A stretch of DNA of 64,000 bases from Salinimonas profundi (GTDB lineage: Bacteria; Pseudomonadota; Gammaproteobacteria; Enterobacterales; Alteromonadaceae): contig NZ_JABBXD010000014.1 of NCBI RefSeq assembly GCF_014750655.1, positions 1 to 64,000 of the forward strand, given 5' to 3'. Below, one piece after another: positions 56,295-64,000 of this stretch. Made by a program: the position numbers and the translations under genes. Under the pieces are notes generated by a model. It was not told the origin of the DNA and searched no databases. It saw only the letters and a program-made list of their open reading frames with translations. The stretch's first letter is position 1. Each line of letters opens with the position of its first letter.

Positions 56295-57470
56295 CTACTC
56301 ACCCTTTTTCTTATAAGGTGCGACAGTAACAATACTGCCATCAGGACGATACTCCAGTTCAGTCATCTTCACGCTGCGTAGCCAGGTTTTACCGCCTGAT
56401 AACGAGCTGTCATGATAAAACAAGTACCACTTACCCTGATATTTGGCGATGGAGTGATGATTAGTCCATCCTTCTACAGGTTCTAAAATGACGCCCTGAT
56501 AGGTAAAGGGTCCGTAAGGATTATCGCCGGTGGCATAAACGATCTTATGCGTGTCACCGGTTGAATAGGAAAAATAATATTTACCGTCATATTTGTGTAC
56601 CCAGGCAGCTTCAAAGAAACGACGGTCGTTATCACCGGCGGTGATCAGCTCACCGTTTTCATCCAAAATATCAATCTCGCGAAGCGGCTCGGCATACGAC
56701 AACATGTCATCACTTAGCTTAGCGATACGCGGCTTGACGGCGGCTTCATCATCCGCCGGGTATTCATCTTTGGGATTATACTCTTCGGTTTGATAACGCT
56801 GTAACTGTCCGCCCCAGATGCCGCCTAAATACATATAATATTCGCCGTCATCGTCTTTGAACACGGCCGGATCAATACTGTAGCTATTGGCCATTGGCTC
56901 AGGCTGTGGTTCAAACGGACCGGCCGGATTATCGCTGGTCGCTACGCCAATTCTGAATACGTCCTGTTTATCTTTGAGCGGGAAGTATAAGTAATATGTT
57001 CCGTCCTTTTCAGCCGCATCCGGGGCCCAAAGCTGACGTCCAGCCCAGGGAATATCGTCAACAGACAACGCCACACCATGATCTGTGACCTCGCCGCCTA
57101 CTTCATCCATCGACAGAATATGATAATCACGCATATCAAAATGATCGCCATTGTCATTTTGCGGAATACCTGACTCCACGTCGTGTGAAGGATAAATATA
57201 AAGTTTGCCTTCAAATACGTGCGCTGACGGATCGGCTGTATAGATATCGGTAACAAGCGGCTCTGCATAGCCCGCCGATTTGTCATCCTGACTACTGTTA
57301 GCAGTTTCCATCGATGTTTGCGTCGTTTCAGACTGCTGTGTCTGCGCTGGTGTCTGGGATTCAGCAGATTGCGTAGACTGCTCAGATTCTGATGAGGGCT
57401 GGCAGGCACAGAGAATAACGGCAGAAACGGCCAGTGAAAGTGTTTTCACTTTAAAAGATCCTAATGCCAC
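56295..57470 (-). CDS. GH43-family lipoprotein glycosidase (xylosidase/arabinofuranosidase)
   Basis: A 391-residue envelope enzyme. I choose the GTG at 57470, six bases after an AAAGGAG; the frame is open for 30 codons more but has no signal there. It begins with a lipoprotein-type signal ending VILCAC-QPSS and a Ser/Thr/Gln-rich linker (about 25-70). The five-bladed GH43 propeller shows the catalytic base Asp in YTADPSAHVFEGK, the second Asp in SYSIDPAVFKDDDG and the acid Glu in RRFFEAAWVHKYDG. GH43 members with this pattern act on arabinoxylan side chains or xylo-oligomers; specificity cannot be fixed. It is the first gene of a pair with the sugar symporter. Confidence 0.87.
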   Translation of the reverse strand: MALGSFKVKTLSLAVSAVILCACQPSSESEQSTQSAESQTPAQTQQSETTQTSMETANSSQDDKSAGYAEPLVTDIYTADPSAHVFEGKLYIYPSHDVESGIPQNDNGDHFDMRDYHILSMDEVGGEVTDHGVALSVDDIPWAGRQLWAPDAAEKDGTYYLYFPLKDKQDVFRIGVATSDNPAGPFEPQPEPMANSYSIDPAVFKDDDGEYYMYLGGIWGGQLQRYQTEEYNPKDEYPADDEAAVKPRIAKLSDDMLSYAEPLREIDILDENGELITAGDNDRRFFEAAWVHKYDGKYYFSYSTGDTHKIVYATGDNPYGPFTYQGVILEPVEGWTNHHSIAKYQGKWYLFYHDSSLSGGKTWLRSVKMTELEYRPDGSIVTVAPYKKKGE

Positions 57471-57535
57471 AACGTTCTCCTTTAGTTTATGTAATCGCAA
57501 GTTAACTGGCATTTTGCAGTGAAGCGGCACGTTCA

Positions 57536-57553
57536 GCAATGTTAAAACATTGC
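57536..57553. promoter_or_regulatory. Perfect palindrome upstream of the lipoprotein GH43 gene
   Basis: GCAATGTT and AACATTGC are perfect 8-base arms separated by two bases. It lies 66 bases before the GTG start, inside the only promoter region for the GH43-symporter pair. It has the form of a dimeric repressor or activator site. The same sequence was not seen at other promoters in the window. Confidence 0.5.
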
Positions 57554-57606
57554 AAAACAAGATAACGCTAACGGCCTGTGTAATTACATAAAATTTACAT
57601 CCCTGT

Positions 57607-57795
57607 CTAGCTTCTCAGTTGCCATTGTGTAGTGTACACCACGGCGCTGTAAACGGTGGTTAGGTCAGTCCCACGCAGGCTGGTTTCAACCTTCTGGTAC
57701 TGATCACTATTGCTTTGAGCACCATACCGGTATTCCTGGCGATAGTGATGTCCATCAGGCGCATTAGGCAAGACTAACCAATACAGGTAAGTCTG
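57607..57795 (-). other. Open reading stretch without a good start, possible gene remnant
   Basis: Between the two GH43 genes the minus strand has 62 sense codons bounded by stops and no ATG. It reads for example LPNAPDGHHYRQEYRYGAQS and ends TTVYSAVVYTTQWQLRS. The composition (Tyr, Gln, Asn, Thr, alternating pattern) looks like the last beta-strands of a secreted protein. A TTG start without ribosome site is the only start choice. It could be the tail of a lost glycosidase or a chance open frame; no family is recognised. Confidence 0.3.
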
Positions 57796-57807
57796 TCAGC
57801 CTTCAGT

Positions 57808-59454
57808 TCACGGCGTAGCCTTTCTGGCATGCAGGCCGATAAGCGCGCCCACAAAACCACCAGCGGTCTGGGTACTAACCAATGTCGCCGGTTGCGTATC
57901 CCCCATTGGATATTGACCGGTTTTATCAGCAACAAAAAAGTTCAGCGAATCACCGTCCCCGGTTACCCGCAATTCAATATCCCGGGCTTTGCCGCTAAAT
58001 TGTTTGGTTGCCACACGACTCACAGTGCCTTCCTCTACTTTTTCCAGAAAAACCGTATAGCCTTCTTTTTGCGGCTCCACGCCTATGAAGTAGTGAAAGT
58101 GTCGGTTTTGAAATACCACCAAACCGGCAATGGTATTGGCTGATATATCATCGAGCTGGGTGGCGCTGCTAAATACCATGTGCTGCTGTCGCTTTCCTAT
58201 AAACGCGGATTGCGCCGGGTCGGTCAGCGTTTCGGTAATGGGAGACAAAGTAAGTAAGCTGTCACTTACCTTTAACCAGTTACGTTCAAAGGTGTTTAAC
58301 GCAAGCCATTGTTGGTCTGGTGTGGTATGGGTAAAATCATCGTGGAATCGGCGACTTTTCTGAGCAAAGGTTTCAGCTTCAGAGGTCACGCCTTTGGGCA
58401 ACGGCAGTGTGGTGGGTACTGGTTCACCGGCTGGTAAGATGGTCGGCCAGCCGTCTTCCCAGTTAAGCGGTAAAATAAACGTTTCACGGCCGGTGTTGTA
58501 ATGATTGCCCTGATAAGGCCGGGTGGCAAGAAATACGCTCCACCAGTCCCCCTCCGGAGTCTGAATGAAATCAGCATGGCCGGTTGAAGTGATGTCCAAT
58601 TCAGGTCGGTCACGCTGCGTCAGAATAGGATTATTCTCAAAAGGCACAAAGGGTTCGCTCAGGCTCTTCGTGCGAAAAACCACCTGAGAGTGATTGACGC
58701 TGGTCCCCCCTTCGGCGCAGGTCAGATAATACCAGCCATCTTTATGATAAATGTGCGGCCCTTCAATCCAAACCGGCTTAGTAGAGATATCAACCCCACC
58801 GTTGATAAGTAACTGACGTGTGTTGGGCTTTATTTTCAACGTCGCCAGATCCAGTTCCCACATCCACACCGCGCGGTGCCCGTCATATTCCGGCTCTCCG
58901 GGCGGCGCATCGTTGTGGGCGATATACGCACGGCCATCATTATCAATAAATAAATCGGGATCAATTCCCCCCACCTCGGGTAACCACACCGGGTCAGACC
59001 ACGGCCCGGCGGGATCTTTAGCTGTAATAATAAAATTACCGCCGGCATCCACCGCAGTGGTAATAATGTAAAATAAACCATCATGATAACGGATGGTCGG
59101 AGCAAAGATGCCCCTTGATGTCCGTAATCCGGAAAAGTCAGCTTGAGAAGCCTTATTCAGGGCATGACCGATCTGCTCCCAGTGAACCAGGTCCTGGCTT
59201 TTGAAGATTGGCAGGCCGGGAGTAAAGGCAAACGAGGAGTTGACCAGATAGTACGTATCGTCTTTGCGAGTAATGCTGGGATCAGGATAAAAGCCCGGCA
59301 ATATTGGATTACTGAAGGTGTTTTCCGGTTGTGCCGGGGTTGAATCGGCGGCCTCATAAGTAAACCAGTCAAACGATGCATCAGCGCTTGCTTGCGCCGC
59401 CGGTAGCACCATCATGATTAACGCCAGACTTTTACCAAACGAATTACGCGCCAT
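57808..59454 (-). CDS. Secreted GH43 beta-xylosidase with C-terminal beta-sandwich
   Basis: A 548-residue exported enzyme: signal peptide about 1-24 (AQASADAS), then the GH43 propeller (about 40-330) with the catalytic base Asp in NPILPGFYPDPSITRKDD, the pKa-setting Asp in EVGGIDPDLFIDNDG and the acid Glu in VWIEGPHIYHKDG. The C-terminal part (about 360-548) is the lectin-like sandwich common to this subgroup (FHDDFTHT, QWLALNT, AGLVVFQNRHFHYFIG). This is the layout of xylan 1,4-beta-xylosidases that release xylose from xylo-oligosaccharides, with arabinofuranosidase side activity possible. Its ribosome site AGGAA lies in the 3' arm of a hairpin (59461-59488). It is transcribed toward the second GH43 gene. 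Confidence 0.9.
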   Translation of the reverse strand: MARNSFGKSLALIMMVLPAAQASADASFDWFTYEAADSTPAQPENTFSNPILPGFYPDPSITRKDDTYYLVNSSFAFTPGLPIFKSQDLVHWEQIGHALNKASQADFSGLRTSRGIFAPTIRYHDGLFYIITTAVDAGGNFIITAKDPAGPWSDPVWLPEVGGIDPDLFIDNDGRAYIAHNDAPPGEPEYDGHRAVWMWELDLATLKIKPNTRQLLINGGVDISTKPVWIEGPHIYHKDGWYYLTCAEGGTSVNHSQVVFRTKSLSEPFVPFENNPILTQRDRPELDITSTGHADFIQTPEGDWWSVFLATRPYQGNHYNTGRETFILPLNWEDGWPTILPAGEPVPTTLPLPKGVTSEAETFAQKSRRFHDDFTHTTPDQQWLALNTFERNWLKVSDSLLTLSPITETLTDPAQSAFIGKRQQHMVFSSATQLDDISANTIAGLVVFQNRHFHYFIGVEPQKEGYTVFLEKVEEGTVSRVATKQFSGKARDIELRVTGDGDSLNFFVADKTGQYPMGDTQPATLVSTQTAGGFVGALIGLHARKATP

Positions 59455-59460
59455 GTATTC

Positions 59461-59488
59461 ATTCCTGAAATTTAATGTAATCAGGAAT
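59461..59488 (-). promoter_or_regulatory. Hairpin that can hide the ribosome-binding site of the GH43 xylosidase
   Basis: ATTCCTGA and TCAGGAAT are perfect 8-base arms around a 12-base AT-rich loop. In the minus-strand mRNA the 3' arm holds the AGGAA Shine-Dalgarno sequence, seven bases before the ATG. Pairing would reduce initiation. Confidence 0.5.
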
Positions 59489-59520
59489 GTAACGACATCA
59501 CTATAGTCAGTTCAAATTTG

Positions 59521-59535
59521 TCTGATTATGATTTT
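59521..59535 (-). promoter_or_regulatory. Candidate XylR-type motif upstream of the GH43 xylosidase gene
   Basis: The minus strand reads AAAATCATAATC here, differing by one base from AAAATCATAATT in the xylB promoter region (60922-60933). It lies about 70 bases before the xylosidase start. Assignment to XylR is inference from shared sequence and context. Confidence 0.35.
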
Positions 59536-59610
59536 GCGCTCTGTTATTGCGTTTATTGCTGCACAAAGTAAACATCGTTGCACCGGGTCGATGCAACGAC
59601 ATGCACTGCG

Positions 59611-60822
59611 TTACTTAGCCGCTCTTACCATATCCAGCTCAATCTCCACGGGTGACGGTTTGCAGGATTCACGATATTCGATGGGCGTCTTCTTGTAATG
59701 CTTTTTAAATACCGCATACATGTATTGCAAAGAAGGATAACCACAGATTTTCGCCACCTGCGCGGTGGATTCATCGCTTTCCCGCAGCATTTTGCAGGCT
59801 CTTTGCAGCTTCTCATTATGGATCTCGGTATGAATACTGTGCCCGCGTTCGTCCTTAAACCGGTTTTCCAGATTGGAACGCGAGACCCCCACATAATCAA
59901 GCACCTGGTCCACTTTGATACCCCGGCAGGCATTTTGCCGGATAAAATGCATTGCCTGCATCACATGAGGATCGGCAATGGCCTTATAGTCAGTAGACTG
60001 GCGTTCTGCAACCCGCTCCGGCGGGACCAGAATGGGGCGTTTCGGACTTTTATGACCGTCCAGCATCTTATGCAGAAGTCTGGCCGACTGAAAGCCCATC
60101 TCCAGACAACCCTGCTTGACTGAGCTTAAACTGACACGGCTTAAAAACCGGGCAATTTCATCATCATCAATACCAATCACCGACATTCTGTCAGGGATTA
60201 ACATGCCGATATGATCACAGACCTGAAGCAGATGACGTGCTCTGGCATCGGTCACCGCAACAATCCCGATGGGCGTAGGCAGACTTTTTAACCAGTCTGC
60301 CAGTCTTTTAATCGTATATTGCCAGGTTTCAGGCCGGACCGGGTGCCCGCGGTACACATAACACTCATACCCTTCTTTTGCGGTCAGCTCCAGCATGGCA
60401 TTTTCCCGCTCCTGTGCCCACCGATGATGCTCATCCACCGGCGCGCCGTAAAAGGCAAAACGCTGTATGCCTTTTTGTCGTAAATGCTGAAATGCGGCAT
60501 TCACCAGTTCAAAGTTATCCGTGGCCACATAGGGCACGTCCGGATAATCCTGTGGGTTCCGGTACGAGCCGCCTACCCCGACCACGGGCACGTTGGCTTT
60601 TTGCAGGGCCACCTGTATTTCCGGATTGTCGTAATCAGCGATGATGCCATCGCCACTCCACTCATCCAGATGGTCCAGACGGGCCATAAAATCCTCTTCC
60701 AGGTAGAGGTCCCAGTCTACTTTCGATGATTGGAGGTAGTTACCAATACCTTCAATGATCTGCCGGTCATACACCTTGTTGGCGTTGAACAGCATGGTGA
60801 TACTGTGCTTATTGTCGAACAT
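59611..60822 (-). CDS. xylR: Xylose-responsive AraC-family regulator XylR
   Basis: A 403-residue regulator built like E. coli XylR: a periplasmic-binding-protein-like sensor (about 1-275; YDRQIIEGIGNYLQSS at the start, then VDWDLYLEEDF, GDGIIADYDNPEIQ, VPYVATDNFELVNAAFQHL and DRMSVIGIDDDEIARFLS) and a C-terminal pair of AraC helix-turn-helices (about 290-395; CRGIKVDQVLDYVGVSRSNLENRFK and QVAKICGYPSLQYMYAVFKKHYKKTP). With xylose it would activate xylB-xylA and perhaps the xylanolytic genes. It is divergent from xylB across 170 bases and precedes the GH43 xylosidase gene on the same strand after a 156-base gap. Confidence 0.93.
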   Translation of the reverse strand: MFDNKHSITMLFNANKVYDRQIIEGIGNYLQSSKVDWDLYLEEDFMARLDHLDEWSGDGIIADYDNPEIQVALQKANVPVVGVGGSYRNPQDYPDVPYVATDNFELVNAAFQHLRQKGIQRFAFYGAPVDEHHRWAQERENAMLELTAKEGYECYVYRGHPVRPETWQYTIKRLADWLKSLPTPIGIVAVTDARARHLLQVCDHIGMLIPDRMSVIGIDDDEIARFLSRVSLSSVKQGCLEMGFQSARLLHKMLDGHKSPKRPILVPPERVAERQSTDYKAIADPHVMQAMHFIRQNACRGIKVDQVLDYVGVSRSNLENRFKDERGHSIHTEIHNEKLQRACKMLRESDESTAQVAKICGYPSLQYMYAVFKKHYKKTPIEYRESCKPSPVEIELDMVRAAK

Positions 60823-60852
60823 AAGTGCCCCGCAAAAACGAAATTAAATAAA

Positions 60853-60868
60853 AATTGTTATGTTATTT
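60853..60868. promoter_or_regulatory. Candidate XylR-type motif near the xylR start
   Basis: Read on the minus strand this is AAATAACATAACAATT, 31 bases before the xylR start codon. It shares AACATAA with the xylB-xylA intergenic motif at 62481-62495. It may serve autoregulation of xylR. The regulator is inferred, not shown. Confidence 0.35.
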
Positions 60869-60924
60869 TTCAGGCAACTTGATACTAATACAGATAAATT
60901 GAATTAACAAAAAAATTACAAAAA

Positions 60925-60937
60925 ATCATAATTGTCC
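60925..60937. promoter_or_regulatory. Candidate XylR-type motif in the xylB promoter region
   Basis: ATCATAATTGTCC lies 56 bases upstream of the xylB start. CATAATTGT recurs exactly before xylA (within 62481-62495). The whole 170-base xylR-xylB gap is strongly AT-rich. Confidence 0.4.
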
Positions 60938-60992
60938 TTTTATGTTTTGATAATCAGGATGAACGCATTCGAAATTATCTCAGCGTAAAGAC

Positions 60993-62450
60993 ATGTTCAT
61001 AGGTATTGATTTAGGCACCTCCGGGGTGAAGGTTATTCTGACGAACACCGACGGAGAGCTTGTGGCCAGTGCCAGCAGCAGCCTTTCCGTCTCCATGCCA
61101 CACCCAATGTGGTCAGAACAGGATCCGCAGCACTGGTGGGATGCCACCTGCGAGTGTCTTGATACACTCAGTAAAGCACATAATCTGGCAACAGTTTCCG
61201 CTATCGGTCTGGCTGGTCAGATGCACGGAGCCACTTTGTTGGGTCGCGGCGGCAATGTGCTGCGACCCGCCATATTGTGGAACGATGGACGCACGGAAAA
61301 AGAGTGCGCGGCGATCACCGAGGCCGTGCCTGCAGTGACTGATATCACCGGCAATCTGGTGATGCCCGGCTTCACCGCGCCCAAGTTGCTATGGGTCAAA
61401 AAGCATGAGCCTGATGTGTTCTTCCGAATTGATAAAGTACTGCTGCCCAAAGACTATCTGCGTTTTAAGTTAAGTGGTGATTTTGCCAGTGACATGTCAG
61501 ATTCCGCTGGCACAATCTGGCTGGATGTCGGTAAGCGTGACTGGAGTGACTCCCTACTTGATGCCTGTGGATTAAGCCGACAACACATGCCTGACCTGTA
61601 TGAAGGCAATCAGGTGACAGGCTCGCTGCTACCTTCTTTGAGCAAGCGTTGGGGAATGAAAGACGTTGCCATTGTCGCGGGTGCCGGTGATAACGCGGCC
61701 GGCGCAATTGGTTGCGGTATCATCAATCCCGGCCAGGCCATGCTGTCTTTGGGGACATCCGGTGTGTACTTTGCGGTCACCCGCGAGTTTCGCAGTAACG
61801 CCGAGTCAGCTGTACACAGTTTTTGCCATGCGCTGCCTGACCGTTGGCATCTGATGTCAGTGATGTTAAGCGCGGCCAGTTGTCTGCAATGGTATGCGGC
61901 CAACGCCGGCTATAAAGATGTTGGCGAACTGACCGCTGATATTGAAAACAATACCGGCGCCGATGATGATGCCACCCCTTACTTTTTACCTTATCTGACC
62001 GGTGAGCGTACCCCGCATAACAACCCTGCTGCCAGAGGCATGTTTTTCGGTCTTTCTGCCAGTACCACTCGTGCGCATATGGCCAGAGCGGTTATGGAAG
62101 GTGTATCCATGGCCCTGGCTGACGGCATTGATGCAGTACACGGCTGTGGCGTGCAGGCCGACGGTATTAGTCTTATCGGTGGCGGCGTCAGAAGCAGTTA
62201 TTGGTGCCAGATGCTGGCGAATGTAAGCGGCCTGGCCATGAATTTACGGCAAAGCGGCGACGTCGGTCCGGCACTGGGTGCAGCACGTCTGGCCCATCTG
62301 GCAATGAATCCTGAAATAAAACCCTCGTATATCTGTCCGTTTCCCAAGCTGGTGAAAACCTTTGAGCCGGACAATTCACACTTTGATATTTACCTGAAGC
62401 GTCGTCAGAAATTCAGGGAACTGTATTTTGCGGTGGAACCGCATTTTTAG
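60993..62450 (+). CDS. xylB: Xylulokinase
   Basis: XylB phosphorylates D-xylulose to xylulose 5-phosphate, feeding the pentose phosphate pathway. The 485-residue FGGY-family kinase starts with the ATP-binding phosphate-1 motif FIGIDLGTSGVKVIL, then QDPQHWWDA, GLAGQMHGATLLG (with the Met-His pair characteristic of xylulokinases), RPAILWNDGRT, the catalytic Asp in VAIVAGAGDNAAGAIG, YLTGERTPHNNPAARG and ISLIGGGVRSSYWCQM. Length equals E. coli XylB (484). It is the first gene of the xylB-xylA pair, the reverse of the E. coli order. Confidence 0.96.
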   Translation: MFIGIDLGTSGVKVILTNTDGELVASASSSLSVSMPHPMWSEQDPQHWWDATCECLDTLSKAHNLATVSAIGLAGQMHGATLLGRGGNVLRPAILWNDGRTEKECAAITEAVPAVTDITGNLVMPGFTAPKLLWVKKHEPDVFFRIDKVLLPKDYLRFKLSGDFASDMSDSAGTIWLDVGKRDWSDSLLDACGLSRQHMPDLYEGNQVTGSLLPSLSKRWGMKDVAIVAGAGDNAAGAIGCGIINPGQAMLSLGTSGVYFAVTREFRSNAESAVHSFCHALPDRWHLMSVMLSAASCLQWYAANAGYKDVGELTADIENNTGADDDATPYFLPYLTGERTPHNNPAARGMFFGLSASTTRAHMARAVMEGVSMALADGIDAVHGCGVQADGISLIGGGVRSSYWCQMLANVSGLAMNLRQSGDVGPALGAARLAHLAMNPEIKPSYICPFPKLVKTFEPDNSHFDIYLKRRQKFRELYFAVEPHF

Positions 62451-62480
62451 GTCAACCAAAAAACACAAAAGTACATCTAA

Positions 62481-62495
62481 TTAACATAATTGTGG
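62481..62495. promoter_or_regulatory. Candidate XylR-type motif between xylB and xylA
   Basis: TTAACATAATTGTGG lies 70 bases before the xylA ATG. It shares CATAATTGT with the xylB promoter motif, so xylA may have its own xylose-controlled promoter in the 115-base gap. Confidence 0.4.
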
Positions 62496-62565
62496 TCGAA
62501 CATGGGCGCATTACCATGGCAAGACACGGTTTCACATACGCCACAAACTCACTAAGGAGTGACTC

Positions 62566-63885
62566 ATGGCAAATTATTTTAACGATATCGCGCCAATTGA
62601 ATTCGAAGGGCCAGACTCGACTAACCCGCTGGCTTTTAAACACTACAACGCCAAAGAGAAGGTGTTGGGTAAAACCATGGAAGAGCACCTGCGCTTTGCC
62701 AGCTGCTACTGGCACAATTTCTGTTGGGACGGCGCTGACGTGTTTGGTGGCCCGACATTTAACCGTCCCTGGCTGCAGTCAGGCGATGCCATGGAGCGGG
62801 CAAAACAAAAAGCTGATGTGGCTTTTGATTTCTTTTCTAAGCTAGGCGCGCCATTTTACTGCTTCCATGATGTGGATGTGGCACCAGAAGGTGACACCGT
62901 CAAAGATTATGTGAACAATTTTGCGAAGATGACCGACGTGCTGGCTACCAAGCAGGAAGAAACCGGCATGAAGCTGTTGTGGGGCACGGCTAACGTGTTC
63001 AGTAATCCACGCTATATGTCTGGTGCGTCTACCAACCCGGACCCGGAAGTTTTCGCCCGCGCCGCTACGCAGGTCTTTCATGCGATGAATGCCACTCATA
63101 AACTGGGCGGCGAAAACTACGTATTGTGGGGCGGTCGTGAAGGTTACGAAACGCTGCTTAACACTGATCTGAAGCGCGAGCGCAATAACCTGGGCCGCTT
63201 TATGAATATGGTGGTTGAGCATAAGCATAAAATTGGCTTTGACGGCCTGCTGTTACTTGAGCCTAAACCACAGGAACCCACCAAGCACCAGTACGACTAT
63301 GATACCGCCACGGTATACGGTTTCTTAAAAGAGTTCGGCCTGGAAAAAGAGTTTGCGGTGAACATTGAGGCAAACCATGCCACGCTTTCGGGTCATTCGT
63401 TCCACCATGAAATTGCTACGGCATTTGCACTGGGCATTTTTGGTTCCATTGATGCGAACCGTGGCGACCCGCAGCTAGGCTGGGATACCGACCAGTTCCC
63501 GAACAGCGTGGAAGAGATGACTCTGATTTGTTATGAAATCCTTAAAAATGGCGGCTACACGTCAGGCGGCTTCAACTTCGACACCAAGTTACGTCGTCAG
63601 AGTATCGATCCTGCGGACCTCTTTCATGGTCATATCGGCGGCATGGATACCTGTGCACTGGGCCTGAAAAAGGCAGCGGCCATGATTGAAAACGATTTTA
63701 TCGACAACGCGAAATCAAAACGCTACCAGGGCTGGGAAACGGACTTTGGCAGCAAAGTGGCCAACGGCGACTACACCCTTGAGTCTCTGGCACAATACAC
63801 CGAACAGCAAAACCTTGATCCGAAACACGTTTCCGGCCAACAGGAAATGCTGGAAAACATGGTCAATAACACCATCTTCCGTTAA
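62566..63885 (+). CDS. xylA: Xylose isomerase
   Basis: XylA interconverts D-xylose and D-xylulose using two divalent metal ions. The 439-residue protein is of the long (class II) type like E. coli XylA (440). Landmarks: [19 protein letters not shown], the catalytic His region [29 protein letters not shown], the metal ligands in [16 protein letters not shown] and [18 protein letters not shown], then the [20 protein letters not shown] loop with further ligands. A strong AAGGAG lies seven bases before the ATG. It is followed by an intrinsic terminator. Confidence 0.98.
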   Translation: MANYFNDIAPIEFEGPDSTNPLAFKHYNAKEKVLGKTMEEHLRFASCYWHNFCWDGADVFGGPTFNRPWLQSGDAMERAKQKADVAFDFFSKLGAPFYCFHDVDVAPEGDTVKDYVNNFAKMTDVLATKQEETGMKLLWGTANVFSNPRYMSGASTNPDPEVFARAATQVFHAMNATHKLGGENYVLWGGREGYETLLNTDLKRERNNLGRFMNMVVEHKHKIGFDGLLLLEPKPQEPTKHQYDYDTATVYGFLKEFGLEKEFAVNIEANHATLSGHSFHHEIATAFALGIFGSIDANRGDPQLGWDTDQFPNSVEEMTLICYEILKNGGYTSGGFNFDTKLRRQSIDPADLFHGHIGGMDTCALGLKKAAAMIENDFIDNAKSKRYQGWETDFGSKVANGDYTLESLAQYTEQQNLDPKHVSGQQEMLENMVNNTIFR

Positions 63886-63898
63886 TCATCTCCCATCT

Positions 63899-63928
63899 GG
63901 CGTACGGCACTGTCGTACGCCTTTTTTT
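63899..63928 (+). terminator. Intrinsic terminator after xylA
   Basis: GGCGTACG and CGTACGCC form a perfect 8-base stem around a 7-base loop, followed by seven T's. It lies 14 bases past the xylA stop codon and ends the xylB-xylA transcript. Confidence 0.92.
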
Positions 63929-63944
63929 GTTAAAGGGTTGAAGC

Positions 63945-64000
63945 ATGCGCGTGGCAGCCTTTCTACTGACATTATTTTCCCTGCCGGTTCTAAGCGACAC
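63945..64000 (+). CDS. Start of a secreted protein gene, cut by the window end
   Basis: An ATG at 63945 with AAAGGG eight bases upstream opens a frame to the end of the window, giving 18 residues that read as a signal peptide (MRVAAFLLTLFSLPVLSD). The mature part is outside the window, so the function is unknown; the position after xylA suggests another carbohydrate-linked secreted protein. Confidence 0.6.
   Translation, partial: MRVAAFLLTLFSLPVLSD

Noticed and set aside
51173-57470. Xylan locus as a mobile island
   Set aside because: No tRNA, integrase, transposase or flanking direct repeats were seen, and base composition resembles the neighbours, so transfer cannot be supported from sequence alone.

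Overview
The window is a chromosomal segment of a marine gammaproteobacterium, most likely of the family Alteromonadaceae (an Alteromonas, Salinimonas or Aestuariibacter relative). This is an inference from protein character and gene order: the gmk-rpoZ-spoT-ridA run, the hemCDXY operon, a riboswitch-led thiC-thiDE-thiFSGH operon, a TonB-dependent receptor and a large xylan/xylose locus. Base composition is close to 50% G+C and coding density is high. I found no rRNA, tRNA, insertion sequence or CRISPR array.

Layout. 1-7.2 kb: minus-strand housekeeping and small genes (periplasmic solute-binding-like protein, a short hypothetical, HI0933-family flavoprotein, LuxR-type regulator, peroxiredoxin, rsmJ, recG). 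7.4-10.0 kb: a secreted GH3 glycosidase with a PA14 insert, lying between recG and ridA/spoT. 10.1-13.8 kb: ridA, spoT, rpoZ, gmk (minus). 13.9-18.7 kb: a carboxylesterase and hemC-hemD-hemX-hemY (plus). 18.8-25.2 kb: TPP riboswitch and the thiamine operon; its thiF is split by a one-base frameshift. 25.2-28.9 kb: PhzF-like protein, CPA1 antiporter, ThrE-like exporter. 28.9-31.1 kb: ycjX-ycjF (minus). 31.3-32.4 kb: a stand-alone CARF + PD-(D/E)XK protein of the Card1/Can2 (DUF1887) type with no type III CRISPR genes in view. 32.5-39.8 kb: M20 peptidase, a small membrane protein, an aromatic-acid-type efflux set (DUF1656, HlyD, FUSC), an unrecognised 369-residue protein and an MBL-fold hydrolase. 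39.9-42.0 kb: TonB-dependent receptor. 42.1-42.5 kb: a degraded scar holding the start of a periplasmic adaptor joined to the tail of a sensor kinase. 42.5-46.9 kb: RND efflux pump and adaptor.

47.1-64 kb is a xylan/xylose utilisation locus: multidomain GH10 xylanase, a co-transcribed PEP-CTERM-like surface protein, a periplasmic ATP-dependent DNA ligase, GH9 hydrolase, sugar/H+ symporter, lipoprotein GH43, secreted GH43 xylosidase, XylR, and divergent xylB-xylA. The extracellular and envelope enzymes (GH10, GH9, GH43, probably the distant GH3) would release xylo-oligomers and xylose, the symporter would import xylose, and XylA and XylB would convert it to xylulose 5-phosphate under XylR control. 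Repeated AT-rich motifs and perfect palindromes in these promoters are candidate operators.

Starts were moved from the longest possible reading frame where a ribosome-binding site or family length argued for it. All family assignments come from reading the sequence; no database search was run.
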